NCBI GenBank assembly: GCA_965153355.1
Contig: OZ231126.1
Location: 45,632,001 to 45,696,000 of the forward strand
Direction: 5' to 3'
DNA length: 64,000 bases
DNA from: Flaccisagitta enflata
Taxonomy: Eukaryota > Chaetognatha > Sagittoidea > Aphragmophora
The translations under genes and the position numbers were made by a program. Position 1 is the first letter of the stretch. The number at the start of each line of letters is the position of its first letter. The notes below the pieces were generated by a model. That model was given only the letters and a program-made list of their open reading frames with translations. It was not told where the DNA came from and searched no databases. This document shows, piece by piece, positions 1 to 12,935 of this stretch.

Positions 1-418
1 GGTCGTGCAACTATATACACCCCTGCTTTTATGTACAAAAAATTCCTTATTATATCGGTTTTAAGAACTGGAACGCTCCTGGGGACACTCTCAGACAAAG
101 GCTCTGCATTTTCTATACAAAATCATTGATAACCATTTTCTCTCTTTTATATTCATTCCAGAAATTTTTCATGATTTCTTTCTCGTTTTCGTTCTTCTTT
201 CAAATTCTTTCAATGATTCGCTTTCTTTTTTTCTTTTTCATTTCTTTTCCAATTCTACAACTGCAGGATGCGCTATTGTGATTGTGCAGCGGTCCCAAGC
301 GACAAAACGAGGAATTAATCACAAAATGGACGAAACAAAAAGGCAAACGGCGATTGTTCGCTTTCATACGTTGTTGTTGTTGTGCAGCTTCTTTTTCTCT
401 TCTTCTTCTTCTTTTTTT

Positions 419-631
419 AGTCGCGTGCACGCGACTCTACAACCCGCTTTGTCGGTCCGTCCATCCGTCGGTCCGTCGGTCCGTCCGTCCGTCCGTCCGT
501 CCGTCACACTTTACTTTTTTGGGTTTTTGCGGTCTTTGGCCTCACTGCTCCTGCCCAAATGATGGAGTGGTCTCAAATATGGCCCCTGCCCACCCGCACG
601 CGACTTGGGTAGCCGTGTATCCGGCCTTGTT
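419..631 (+). mobile_element. KHE copy, key AGTCGCGTGC
   Basis: The hairpin AGTCGCGTGCACGCGACT (419-436) is a perfect 18-nt palindrome after a T run. A (CCGT)n core follows at about 452-506. The inverted key GCACGCGACT lies at 596-605 and the end CCGGCCTTGTT at 621-631. This is a near-complete reference copy of the A subfamily. Confidence 0.85.
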
Positions 632-656
632 CTTTTTCTTTTTCTTTTTCTTTTTT

Positions 657-822
657 AGTTGCGGACACGCAACTCTATAATGGGCTTTGTCCTGGTCGGT
701 CCGTCCGAGGTCCGCTGTCCGTCATCCATCGGTCCGTTGGTCCGTGAGCACGAATCAAAAGGGAAACGCGCATATCCGCCCCTGCCCAGTCAGCTCCTGT
801 ATGCAGGTGTATGGCCTTGTTT
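657..822 (+). mobile_element. KHE copy, key AGTTGCGGAC, degraded far end
   Basis: Hairpin AGTTGCGGACACGCAACT lies at 657-674, then CTCTATAA and a (CCGT)-like core. The conserved AAACGCGCAT box is at about 765. The far key is replaced by unrelated sequence, but the GGCCTTGTT end remains. It lies 25 bp of T-rich DNA downstream of the previous copy in the same orientation. Confidence 0.75.
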
Positions 823-1036
823 CTTTTTCTTTTCTTTTTTTTCTTTTTTCTTTTTTCTTTTTCTTTGTTCTTTTTTCTTTTTTCTTTTTTCTTTTTTCTT
901 TTTTCTTTTTTCTTTTTTCTTTTTTCTTTTTTCTTTTTTCTTTTTTCTTTACATCTTCTTTTTCTTCTTTTTCTTCTTCTTCTTCTTCTCCTTCTTATTC
1001 TTCATCTTCTTCTTCTTCTTTTTCTTCTTCTTCTTT
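823..1036. repeat. (CTTTTT)n then (CTT)n tract
   Basis: About 130 bp of CTTTTT units pass into CTT-rich sequence. It starts at the GGCCTTGTT end of a KHE copy. It is a pure pyrimidine strand able to form triplex DNA. Confidence 0.9.
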
Positions 1037-1312
1037 AGCCCATTTGATATTTTGTCCGTTTGTTTTTCTATTTTGCACGCCAAATACAATCGTCCCTTGG
1101 AATCCCTTCCATTTTTTTTTGTTCTCTTCTCTCCGATGGTTTTGATTCATTTATCCCATTCAGAAATAGAGAACGGCCGCTTGGACAATCGTTCTTAGTT
1201 TTTGTCGTGGACAATTGTAAGAATTTGAATAGCTCCTGGGTCTTGTCTCTCCTCTTTTTCTGCATTCATTTGTTTATTCGTTTGCCGTCTGCTTTCAGCG
1301 GACAAAAGAACT

Positions 1313-1490
1313 ACAGTTATACCCCGCTTTAACGGGTCCTAGAGCAACTATAACAGGTATGAGTTTTTGGTACCTTCATGTCATTTTTTTTTTTTTTGAA
1401 TATTTAAGTTGGCAATAATGGAAATACGCCTATAATGGATGAAATTTGTTGGTCCCATGACAGCTGTTATTGTAGGTTAAACCTCGCTCC
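1313..1490. mobile_element. Degraded pogo-like element
   Basis: CAGTTATACCCCGCTTTAACGG at the left and TAGGTTAAACCTCGCTCC at the right bracket 'ACAGGTATGAGTTTTTGG' and 'GGCAATAATGGAAATACGCC', which parallel the element at 7816-7988. It is a divergent relative. Confidence 0.5.
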
Positions 1491-1699
1491 AAGGGAACCG
1501 CTTTTAACAGAATTCTGCTTGTAATATATGCTAAGTTTTTGTTTCTTCAACTTGTTTTCTTTTATTTCATATCACATATGTTTGCTCAAACACAATGCTC
1601 TTTATGACAGATAAGATTAGTTTGTCCCTTGAAATCCATTGGAGTGGGATTCAACTGTAGCATTTTTCTTTCTCCTAGTTTTTTGTGTGATTATAATTC

Positions 1700-1906
<207 letters not shown>

Positions 1907-2219
1907 TTTTTGATGATAATAGGAGATGCCTTGTTGCCTTTGAAATTCTGCGAGGTCTCATGACGCCCCTTATTAGGCCATGGCATTGATATTTTTTTCA
2001 TGAAAGACTTGTCAATGCGTGTCGATATCATGTCTGTATGAAAATAAAGCATATAATGATGAAAAAAAAAAGCATATGAATATTTTCTTACCCATGCCGA
2101 AAGATCCGAATAAAACAAAAATTCATTACGTGTATAATTTCATAGTTGTTGTTGTTTTCTCACTTTTCTCTTTTCCTTTTTCTATTGTTATCCCTGATTT
2201 CTTTTTTTTTTTTCTTTCA

Positions 2220-2222
<3 letters not shown>

Positions 2223-2254
<32 letters not shown>
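2223..2254. repeat. (CT)n microsatellite
   Basis: A 32 bp pure (CT) run. Confidence 0.95.
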
Positions 2255-2256
<2 letters not shown>

Positions 2257-3717
2257 GCACTTCATCTCTCCCTCTCTCCCTCTTTTTTCCCTTTCTCTAC
2301 TATTTTTTCTCTCTCTTTGTTCTAACTTGGTGGTTCAGTCACCTTTGAAAATCTCTGCAAGTTTACTCAGGCGTAACAACTGTCGCACCTCATTGGACAT
2401 GGGATTCTCCAATCAGGTACTAAGGGAAGGGGGGGGGCTCTGAAATAGACTGAGGGGGGGGGATGGAGTTGTGGTGGCCCAGCACTGATGGGTGTCATAA
2501 AGAAAAAAAACTTGAAGTGAAACCGGTGAGGTGGGAGAGAGGTTGGTTGTGCCGTCTTGTCCATAAAATCCTAAATGAACGGACAGCACAAAAGAAGCGT
2601 AAACATAAAAAGACAGTGAAAGACTGTAACTGTTAGACAAGTAAGACTACAATAACCGGATTTGTGCCATTTCAAAGAGTTGTTTAAAAGCTTCAAGGCA
2701 ATCTGGAGAAAGTAAAATGGAAATCGTTGAACGTGGTTGGGACATAACACTTTTCTCAGGAGTGTATTGGATGAATCTGTATGATGTGTGCAACAATTCA
2801 TCCTATATAAAACTCATACAATTATCCAAATAAGAAACATTGAACTTTAAAGAAAATCTGAAAAAATACGGACATTTATATAGTGTAAGCTTCCATTACA
2901 TACACATACATACCTAAAATATGGTTTTTTGAAACGCTATCAAAAATCCTCAGGTATATACTTTTTACTAAATGTGTCATATTTCTTCTATTTAAAACAA
3001 AATTTTAAGAGCATTTTAGAAAAATATATAAAACATTTTAGGGGAAGGGTATAGTTAGAGCTGTCCTATGGGGTGGATGGGGGGGGGGGGTCGGAGAACT
3101 GTTTGGGTAGCAGAGAGGGTAAATAACCCACGAACAGAACAGAAAGCCGGAGATGGTGGGTGAATGTGATAATGGCAGGTGCCGACAAAGGAAAAAAAAA
3201 AGAGGCGGAAGAGCTTGTTGGTTGCGGTACTCGCTGGAATATTTTTACTTTTAACAACTTCACTTTTACTACTTGACGACTACACCGACGACGCCAACAA
3301 CAACGACGGCGACAAAGGTGACGACGATAACGACGATGACGACGAGGAGCTACGTTTTTTTTCAAACTTGCAAATGATTTGAGGGCCGTAAACGTGTGGA
3401 GTTACTCTCAGGCTCTCGGTTGCTCTCAGTTGCTCTCTGTTCTCTCGATCTCGCGAAGGTTCCTCACCTTTTGCGTAGGAGTGGCTTTTTTTCGATTGAA
3501 AGAACAGACCTTGATTTAGATTCGCTGAGAACCTACGTGAATCGTGTACGTGTCTGCGTGTGTGCAAGTCTGCGTGTAAATGACTATGCGTGTACGACAT
3601 TGCGTGTTAGAGGCAACGCAAAAAAAAAAAAAAAACTACTCAAGCGGACACAAACGCGCGCCTCACGTGTAGATTGCACGCATTATCTGTGGCTTGGGCT
3701 TCACAGACTTTATTAGC

Positions 3718-3722
<5 letters not shown>
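2255..3722. other. Unique DNA, no gene seen
   Basis: Short G runs at 2428-2462 and 3081-3090, an AT-rich middle, and a GAC-rich stretch at 3280-3352. An open frame there (Lys/Arg-rich start, Leu-rich stretch, poly-Asp) follows base composition and is not supported. Confidence 0.6.

Positions 3723-3805
<83 letters not shown>
3723..3805. repeat. (GA)n microsatellite
   Basis: An 83 bp uninterrupted (GA) run. Confidence 0.95.
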
Positions 3806-3807
<2 letters not shown>

Positions 3808-4129
3808 TGTTGCCACACATGATCATCCACGTTGCCGGTATTTCCGCTGGACTGGAGTTCGAAAACGTTAACGACGCGAACGGACGGACGACGAATAACG
3901 AATGACGCTCCCGCATTTCTGATCATACCTCATTACACAGCTTTGTTTTATGACAGAAGATGCACCTCGAGTGGTTTGCTTTATGGTGAAATGTCAAATA
4001 GAGTTGCCTTTTCTCTTTATCGTCTCAGGAGCGCTTGCGGAATCAGTCAGTAATATCAAGAGTCCACACGTCCACAGTTCTCTGGTCTGCACTAACTCTT
4101 TAGTAGCCGCGCACGTCATTGCAGTTTTT

Positions 4130-4333
4130 AGTCGCGTGCTACGCGACTCTACACCCCGCTTTGTCGGTCCGTCCGTCGGTCTGTCTGTCCGTCCGTCGGT
4201 CCGTCCGTCCGTCACACTTTACTTTTTTGGTTTTTTTTGCATTCTTTGGCCTCACTGCTCCAGCCCAAGTGATCAAGTGACCTCAAATACGGCACCCGCA
4301 CGCGACTGGGGTAGCCGTGTATCCAGGCTTGTT
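4130..4333 (+). mobile_element. KHE copy, key AGTCGCGTGC
   Basis: Hairpin AGTCGCGTGCTACGCGACT (4130-4148) follows TTTTT. A (CCGT)n core sits at about 4166-4212, the inverted key GCACGCGACT at 4298-4307, and the end is GGCTTGTT. The loop carries one extra T compared with the palindromic version. Confidence 0.83.
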
Positions 4334-4422
4334 TTGGGTGCATCTATTCCTGATACTGCCTAGTCCTACCTTTCATGCAATTGCAAAACTTGCGTTCATT
4401 CCTTGCTATCAAGCTCCACCTC

Positions 4423-4426
<4 letters not shown>

Positions 4427-4488
<62 letters not shown>
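4427..4488. repeat. (CT)n microsatellite
   Basis: A 62 bp run, 94 bp past the end of a KHE copy. Confidence 0.95.
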
Positions 4489-6317
<1,829 letters not shown>

Positions 6318-6475
6318 AGGTCGTCTATCGGAGGGAGGGGGCAGAGCAAGCGTCTGAAAGATCCATTGAAGGCGAATTTCTTTGTCAGGTTGCTTCAAGC
6401 GTCTAGAGAGTCAAGGTTGTGACCCCCTTTAGTCGGGTCACACCTTCAGACGAGCGAAAAAAACGTGAGTAGCAG

Positions 6476-6478
<3 letters not shown>

Positions 6479-6562
<84 letters not shown>
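6479..6562. repeat. (GA)n microsatellite
   Basis: An 84 bp run in the same strand phase as 6183-6315. Confidence 0.95.
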
Positions 6563-6567
<5 letters not shown>

Positions 6568-6990
6568 GGGTGAAAATAGCTTGAGGTGGAGGATAAGGTG
6601 GGAAAAAAAAATTAAGATACATTCTCATACAAAAAGTCATACACTTATTTCTTTTTTTCGCTTGGGGGTATAGCTAAATGCGTAGCAAAGGACCCACCAC
6701 CCATGTAGATCCGTCAGTTGTTTCATTTCTGTCGTTTCTCATAGCCTTTTTATCTTCCCATCTTTGTTCCTCTACAAAAGAAGTTTTTGTTAGTTTTACC
6801 TTCTGTCATAGAAAAGAATCTCAGACCCGGCCGAAGCCGAACAAACTGGGCCATCGATTTTATCAGTGGATCCAGGGCAAAAATTCGTCTCAACGGAAAG
6901 AATAACAAACAACTTTGCTAATCGATTATTGATTGAACACTTTTTTTCCTTTTCTTTTCACCTCGTTCTTGTGAATACTCAACCTCTTAT

Positions 6991-7045
6991 GCTTCTTCTT
7001 CTTCTTTTTCTTTTTCTTCTTCTTCTTCTTCTTCTTCTTCTTCTT
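6991..7045. repeat. (CTT)n microsatellite
   Basis: A short CTT/CTTTTT pyrimidine tract. Confidence 0.9.
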
Positions 7046-7400
7046 TTCTTTTTTGCATGATGTGTTCCTTTCTTTGAGGGGGATATTTATGCTCCCAATA
7101 TAGTAGTCATGGAGCCAAAGAGTAAAAAGATTGTAAAGATTGCCTCACGTAAAGAGTTTCAGTTCAATCTTTCTTCTTGCGTATTTTTTCTCATATCTGC
7201 CTCATTCTCTCCTCTGTCATCCTTCTACCTTTCTTACTATTCATTTGTATTTGTATGTTGATGTCTTATATTTGTCTGTATGTCATTCTATTCATCGGGA
7301 TGACTCCCACTTATTTCCATCTGTAGTCTGTGTAATTGTATTACTTTGTCTGTCTGCGTCTATCTCGCTACCTGTACCTCTTCTCTGTCGCACTGCCTGC

Positions 7401-7405
<5 letters not shown>

Positions 7406-7488
<83 letters not shown>
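7406..7488. repeat. (CT)n microsatellite
   Basis: An 83 bp uninterrupted run. Confidence 0.95.
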
Positions 7489-7492
<4 letters not shown>

Positions 7493-7758
7493 CACACTTT
7501 TCTTTCACCTTTTCTTGCCATTACGAGTTGCATCATCTATCATGGGCATCAAAGGCTGGCCTCAAAACGAAAAAGGATTTCCCTTCAACAAAACCTCGCT
7601 TGATTTTTTTTTTCTTGTTAAATATTTAAATTGCAATCATCGTTGGTTTTGATGCGGAGGGCGTAGTGCGGAGTGCAGAGTGCGGAGGCCAAACGTAAGC
7701 TGATTACTTCCGGGATCCCACCTTTCATGTATGCCTTGCATATTTTCGGTGTACAACT

Positions 7759-8195
7759 GGACGGCAAATATCACTAGAAAAGGTTAAAAACACACCATGG
7801 TAGTTCATGCAATTACAAGTTTCACCCCGCTATAACGGAACCAAAAGTAACGGCTGATGATGGACAAAGAATCTTTGTCCCTTTCATGACAGGTTTTTTC
7901 AATTTCTTTTACTGGCAATAACAGAAATCCGCCAATAACAGAAAAGATTTGTTGGTCTTTAGACATTCTTTATAGCGGGGTTCAACATTACTAGCTTAGT
8001 GGCGGGTCAAGCGCATTGAGCTAAGAACTAGAAAGGAATCCCCATTTCAAGGAATGAATAAACTACTATACCATTTGTCGATCCATTACAATCTACTGTA
8101 ACATAACAGAATTCAGGGAATTGTTTTTATATTTTGCCACCCGTAAGGGTTATTCACCATCTGTGCACGCCACTCTCACAGTAAGAGTCCCACTT
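7759..8195 (+). repeat. Duplicated block X, copy 1
   Basis: GGACGGCAAATATCACTAG through GTAAGAGTCCCACTT is repeated at 10026-10462 with only a few differences (for example AAAGAATCTTTG versus AGAGAATTTTTG). The likeness ends sharply at both edges. Confidence 0.9.
7816..7988. mobile_element. Pogo-like short element with TA flanks (copy 1)
   Basis: The left end CAAGTTTCACCCCGCTATAA and right end TTATAGCGGGGTTCAACATT are inverted. Both are flanked by TA. The 173 bp body has no coding capacity. It lies inside the duplicated block 7759-8195. Confidence 0.65.
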
Positions 8196-8644
8196 GAGAG
8201 TTGAAAAAAAAGTTGGATCTCTGTAAATCTACATAGACTATCAACAAGACTTCAAGTTGGAATACGCGCACATACGCTCACGCACACACGCACACACGCA
8301 AACTTAGTTGATGGCAGGCAGAAACTGACACGCACAATCACGAGCACGTAATGGTATACGTGCGCGCAGCTATGAAAGCAAAATGGACAATACACCACGG
8401 ACAAGATGGGCTCCATGGACCTGAGAGATATACTTATTCACGTTTTTTTTCCTTCGGGGTCAAGAAACGTTCTGCAGCCACATTCACTTCTTTTCTTTCT
8501 GTATGTCTGTCTCTGTCTCTGTCCCTTCGTCACCAACCCTCTGTCTCTCTTCTTGTCATTCTATCGTCAGTCTCTGTTTCTAACAATATGTCCCCGCCCC
8601 TTCCATTCCATGTCTCTCTGTCTTCCTCTCTGTTCTTCTTTTTT

Positions 8645-8784
8645 TGTTGCGGACACACAACTCTATAAGAGCCTTTGTCCGTCCGTCCGTCGGTCCGTGA
8701 GCATGAGTCGAAAAGTGTGAAAACGCGCATTTCCGCCCCTGCCCACCCGTCCGCAACTGGTCTGGCCATGTATCCGGCCTTGTT
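8645..8784 (+). mobile_element. KHE copy, key (A)GTTGCGGAC
   Basis: GTTGCGGACACACAAC (8646-8661) follows TTTTT, then CTCTATAAGAG and (CCGT)n. The AAACGCGCATTT box is at about 8720, the inverted key GTCCGCAACT at 8749-8758, and the end is CCGGCCTTGTT. The first A of the key has become T. Confidence 0.82.
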
Positions 8785-8850
8785 TCCGTCTGTCTGTCTG
8801 CCTATCTGTCAATCTCAACACTTATTCTTTTTCTTTGTAACATTCACACT

Positions 8851-8854
<4 letters not shown>

Positions 8855-8928
<74 letters not shown>
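8855..8928. repeat. (CT)n microsatellite
   Basis: A 74 bp uninterrupted run. Confidence 0.95.
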
Positions 8929-8931
<3 letters not shown>

Positions 8932-9136
8932 CACTTTGACCTTTGGTTCGTAACAGGATTCCTTTACAAATTTTTGTTGAGGTCATTCCTCCTCTTTTTT
9001 TCCTGGTCTCATATTATCTAAAGAGAAATTCCTGCTTCTTTCGCTTTCTTGCCTGCCAGTGATGATCTGGAGGTGATGGATCTTTTTTGCAAAAGAACCT
9101 TTTCTCTTTATTTTGCTTCCTTTTCTTCTTTTTTTT

Positions 9137-9440
9137 ATATCCTTCTTCTTCTTCTTCTTCTTCTTCTTCTTCTTCTTCTTCTTTGTCTTCTTCTTCTTCT
9201 TCTTCTTCTTCTTCTTCTTCTTCTTCTTCTTCTTCTTCTTCTTCTTCTTCTTCTTCTTCTTTTTCTTCTTCCTCTATTTCTTTTTCTTCTTCCTCTTCTT
9301 CCTCTTCTTCCTCTTGTTCCTCTTCTTCTTCTTCTTCTCCTTCTTCTTCTTCTTCTTCTTCTTCTTCTTCTTCTTCTTCTTCTTCTTCTTCTTCTTCTTC
9401 TTCTTCTTCTTCTTCTTTTTTTTCTTCTTCTTTTTTTTCT
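9137..9440. repeat. Long (CTT)n pyrimidine tract
   Basis: About 300 bp of nearly pure C/T, mostly CTT with CTC and TTT variants. It continues imperfectly to about 9640 within block Y. Open frames through it (poly-Leu, Ser, Phe) are artefacts. Confidence 0.93.
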
Positions 9441-10025
9441 CCTACCTAATCTTCTAATTCTTCTTCTTAAACTCCCTCTTCTTCTTTTTCCTCTGCTTCT
9501 AGTTGTTCCACTGCTTCTTTTTCTTCTTTATCTGCTTCTTCTTCTTCTCCTTCTTCTTCTCTTTCTTCTTTTTCTTCTTCATCATCTTTTTTTCCTTCTT
9601 CTCCTTCTTCTTCATGTACTTTTCTTTTTCCACATCTTTTTTCCCTCCCTTTTGTGTTCCTGCGTGGAAATGTGGATATATAAGCTCGTTGATGTGCGTG
9701 ATCTCTCGCTGCCGCTGCCGCAGCGATCAAAGGCCAAAAAACGGTTCTAAATGGTTTAGCTTAATAATATGGCTTGAGCAAAAAGAAAAAAAAAAGAGCA
9801 TGATATCTCACAACGGATGCTGTTTTTCTCAAAGATTGTAAAAGAATCCAAAAACAAAACTTAGGTTTAAAGCTAAAGCTAGTCTTTGACTAAGAGCGTG
9901 CATGTGCTTATCAATTTTTGGATGCGCAAAAAATTTAAAAAAAAAAAGAAGAAAAAAAACTATGTAGGCCACTTTTGGTCGATCTGTCCGCCATCTCATT
10001 TTATGAGTGAAGTAACGACATTTGT
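9441..10025 (+). repeat. Duplicated block Y, copy 1
   Basis: From CCTACCTAATCTTCTAATTC through GTAACGACATTTG this matches 10561-11150 almost base for base. It includes GCTGCCGCTGCCGCAGCGATC and the poly-A stretches. Confidence 0.9.
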
Positions 10026-10458
10026 GGACGGCAAATATCACTAGAAAAGGTTAAAAACACACCATGGTAGTTCATGCAATTACAAGTTTCACCCCGCTAT
10101 AACGGAACCAAAAGTAACGGCTGATGATGGACAGAGAATTTTTGTCCCTTTCATGACAGGTTTTTTCAATTTCTTTTACTGGCAATAACAGAAATCCGCC
10201 AATAACAGAAAAGATTTGTTGGTCTTTAGACATTCTTTATAGCGGGGTTCAACATTACTAGCTTAGCGGCAGGTCAAGCGCGTTGAGCTAAGAACTAGAA
10301 AGGAATCCCCATTTCAAGGAATGAATAAACTACTATACCATTTGTCGATCCATTACGATCTACTGTAACAGAACAGAATTCGGGGAATTGTTTTTATATT
10401 TTGCCACCCGTAAGGGTTATTCACCATCTGTGCACGCCACTCTCACAGTAAGAGTCCC

Positions 10459-10462
<4 letters not shown>
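10026..10462 (+). repeat. Duplicated block X, copy 2
   Basis: The second copy of the 7759-8195 block. It sits exactly between the two copies of block Y, joined to Y copy 1 within GACATTTGTGGACGG. Confidence 0.9.
10083..10255. mobile_element. Pogo-like short element (copy 2, by segmental duplication)
   Basis: It is almost identical to 7816-7988, with only scattered changes. Its flanks are also duplicated, so it arose with block 10026-10462, not by transposition. Confidence 0.65.
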
Positions 10463-10489
<27 letters not shown>

Positions 10490-10560
10490 CTTCTTCTTCT
10501 TCTTCTTCTTCTTCTTCTTCTTCTTCTTCTTCTTTTTCTTTTTTTTCTTCTTCTTCTTTT
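10463..10560. repeat. (CTT)n tract between blocks X2 and Y2
   Basis: It corresponds to the tail of the 9137-9440 tract and marks the X2/Y2 junction. Confidence 0.92.
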
Positions 10561-11150
10561 TCTTCTACCTAATCTTCTTATTCTTCTTCTTAAACTCCCT
10601 CTTCTTCTTTTTCCTCTGCTTCTAGTTGTTCCACTGCTTCTTTTTCTTATTTATCTGCTTCTTCTTCTTCTCCTTCTTCTTCTCTTACTTCTTTTTCTTC
10701 TTCATCATCTTTTTTTCCTTCTTCTCCTTCTTCTTCATGTACTTTTCTTTTTCCACATCTTTTTTCCCTCCCTTTTGTGTTCCTGCGTGGAAATGTGGAT
10801 GTATAAGCTCGTTGATGTGCGTGATCTCTCGCTGCCGCTGCCGCAGCGATCAAAGGCCAAAAAACGGTTCTAAATGGTTTAGCTTAATAATATGGCTTGA
10901 GCAAAAAGAAAAAAAAAAAAGAGCATGATATCTCACAACGGATGCTGTTTTTCTCAAAGATTGTAAAAGAATCCAAAAACAAAACTTAGGTTTAAAGCTA
11001 AAGCTAGTCTTTGACTAAGAGTGTTTATGTGCTTATCAATTTTTGGATGCGCAAAAAATTTAAAAAAAAAAAAGAAGAAAAAAAACTATGTAGGCCACTT
11101 TTGGTCGATCTGTCCGCCATCTCGTTTTATGAGTGAAGTAACGACATTTG
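10561..11150 (+). repeat. Duplicated block Y, copy 2
   Basis: The second copy of block Y. It differs by single bases and A-run lengths. Beyond GACATTTG it continues into unique DNA (TTACCAGATCCAAG), probably the ancestral junction. Confidence 0.9.
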
Positions 11151-11689
11151 TTACCAGATCCAAGACCATAGGCTGGAAAATGTTGCCATTTTGTTTAAGA
11201 AATGCAACCCTTAACCCTTAATACTAGTCTACAGTATCTAAGCTCAGAATGGAGTCCATAGTTTGATTGTATGTCCCACCTGAGGCCCGTACAGGCCAAG
11301 GCTTTTCCCGGCTTAGAAAATGTGTAAAAATTGTTGTTTCCCAGATCTCATAAATAAACAGGTCATTATACAGCATGGATTTTTGGTTAAATTTCCCAGC
11401 TAATTCCTACTGGAGTTTCCCATCCATGACCGATAGGTGGTGAGATTTTCTACGTAATCGAAGCACCTTATTATGCCATACTTGTACAAAAGTACAACGG
11501 CCATGAAATTGACTCTTATCATCTGTGCTTCCGCTGGTGTATTGAAATGGCTAATGTTGCTTGTCTGAGTGGTAGTAGTAATTATTTTGCTAGCCCTGAG
11601 TAAGTTTTCTTTGGTTCTATGGCTAACAGATTCGGCATTGTATGGAAAAAACGATGAAAAAGTCAATACTATGATTTTGATTGTTTACT
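11151..11689. other. Unique DNA, no gene seen
   Basis: It follows block Y copy 2 and ends at a hairpin-less KHE. I see no gene or repeat ends. Confidence 0.55.
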
Positions 11690-11868
11690 ACACCCCGCTT
11701 TGTCGGTCGGTCCGTCCGTCCGTCCGTCCGTCCGTCCGTCACACTTTACTTTTTTTTGGGTTTTTGCGGTTTTTGGCCTTACTGTTCCTGCCCAAATGAT
11801 CTGGTGACCTCAATTTCTGCCCCTGCCCACCCGCACGCGACTGGGGTAGCCGTGTATCCGGCCTTGTT
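11690..11868 (+). mobile_element. KHE copy lacking its hairpin
   Basis: The copy starts abruptly at ACACCCCGCTTTGTCGG, the sequence that directly follows the hairpin in full copies. It keeps (CCGT)n, the key GCACGCGACT (11833-11842) and the GGCCTTGTT end. The hairpin was lost or never copied. Confidence 0.78.
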
Positions 11869-12064
11869 AGTCACAGACGCGAGTTTTTTATCAGTCCGCC
11901 CGTCCGTTGGTCCATCCGTCAAGCTCGAGTTTAAAAGGGTGTAAACGAGCATTCAAGATGCAAAGGTTTTGAGTGTGTGGGGGGGGAGATGAGAGGGGGA
12001 GGGGGAAGGGGTGTTGCGCCCCTGCTCTTGTCTGCGACGCTATTGTAGCCCCGCGCTACTTGTT
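11869..12064 (+). mobile_element. KHE copy abutting the previous one
   Basis: AGTCACAGACGCGAGT (11869-11884) begins directly after the CCTTGTT of the preceding copy, with no spacer. A short CCGT core, a G-rich middle and GTCTGCGACG (about 12030-12039) follow. The last pairs with the opening key at all but one base. The end is CTACTTGTT. Confidence 0.65.
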
Positions 12065-12590
12065 GATAAGCAATAAACAATATTCATACCGCTACGACTA
12101 TGCTTGTACTATATTTTTTTCTTATCTATTTAGAATAAAGAAAGAAGAAAACTTCAAAGCGACCGAATTGGAATTGTCCCAAAAATGTCTTTATCTCGAG
12201 GAAGAATCTCAAAATCCGTTTTGAAAAACAAGAAAATGATTCGTTTCTCCCTGAACGAAGTTAAGGCGCTCGGTTGTGTTTTGTTCTAATTCTGTGTGTT
12301 AACTGCGAGGCAAAAAAAGTCCAGAACGAACGGACTACCGAACTAACACCTCAAAATAACCTTTACTTCAGAGGAAAGAAGGGGATGAACAAGTTGTCCG
12401 AGGATCGGAAATGCCCCGCGGTATTCGTGTCCTGCTCAGTCTAGATCGCAAGATTCTGGTTTTGAGGTCATAATCCAATGTTTTAATGTCCATTTCAAAG
12501 TCCAACGATGATGATATATGGATATATTGATGTATGGACATGGTCAAGGAAATTTGCCCCGGTCTTTAAACAAGATATCATCACCGACAA

Positions 12591-12763
12591 AACAAGGCCG
12601 TATACACTCCCCCCCAGTCGCGGACGGGTGGGCAGGAGTGGAATGGCGAGAAAACGCGAGAAAACGCGAGAAAACGCGAGAAAACGCTCCGACTTTGTTT
12701 CTGTTACAGACAGACCGACCGACAGACCGACATAGCAAGTTCTAGACTCGCGAGTCGGCGACT
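12591..12763 (-). mobile_element. KHE copy with a 10-bp tandem repeat inside
   Basis: On the + strand AACAAGGCCG starts the copy and the key AGTCGCGGAC lies at 12616-12625. The hairpin end is GACTCGCGAGTC GGCGACT then AAAA (12745-12763). Between them are about five copies of GAGAAAACGC (12648-12688), an expansion of the conserved AAACGCGC box, and a short (ACCG)n core. Confidence 0.75.
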
Positions 12764-12933
12764 AAAACGTAAAAGGTCCACGTCCACCGTTGGCATCGGT
12801 CTAGGTAGCAAACGAGCGGGTGAATCAATAACCTTAATTTGGCCCCTAATTTGCCCTCTTACTCCCGATTCAAGCTACTTCTGACTCGGGAACGAAGCGA
12901 AGAGAGACCTGTCCGTGCATTTCTTAAGCGAAG

Positions 12934-12935
12934 TA

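Noticed and set aside
419-436. Restriction or bacterial operator palindrome
   Set aside because: The palindrome recurs only as the terminal hairpin of a dispersed eukaryotic repeat.
1068-1332. Overlapping short ORFs on both strands
   Set aside because: Short, mutually overlapping, no motif, next to a decayed pogo-like element.
3179-3382. Frame with Lys/Arg start, Leu-rich segment and poly-Asp tail, resembling a signal-anchor protein
   Set aside because: The acidic tail is a GAC/GAT repeat and the hydrophobic part is TTA/CTT-rich. No start context or splice signals support it.
9049-9750. Long open frame rich in Leu/Phe/Ser
   Set aside because: It lies wholly in a (CTT)n pyrimidine tract. 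Frames there stay open because no stop codon can be made from C and T alone.
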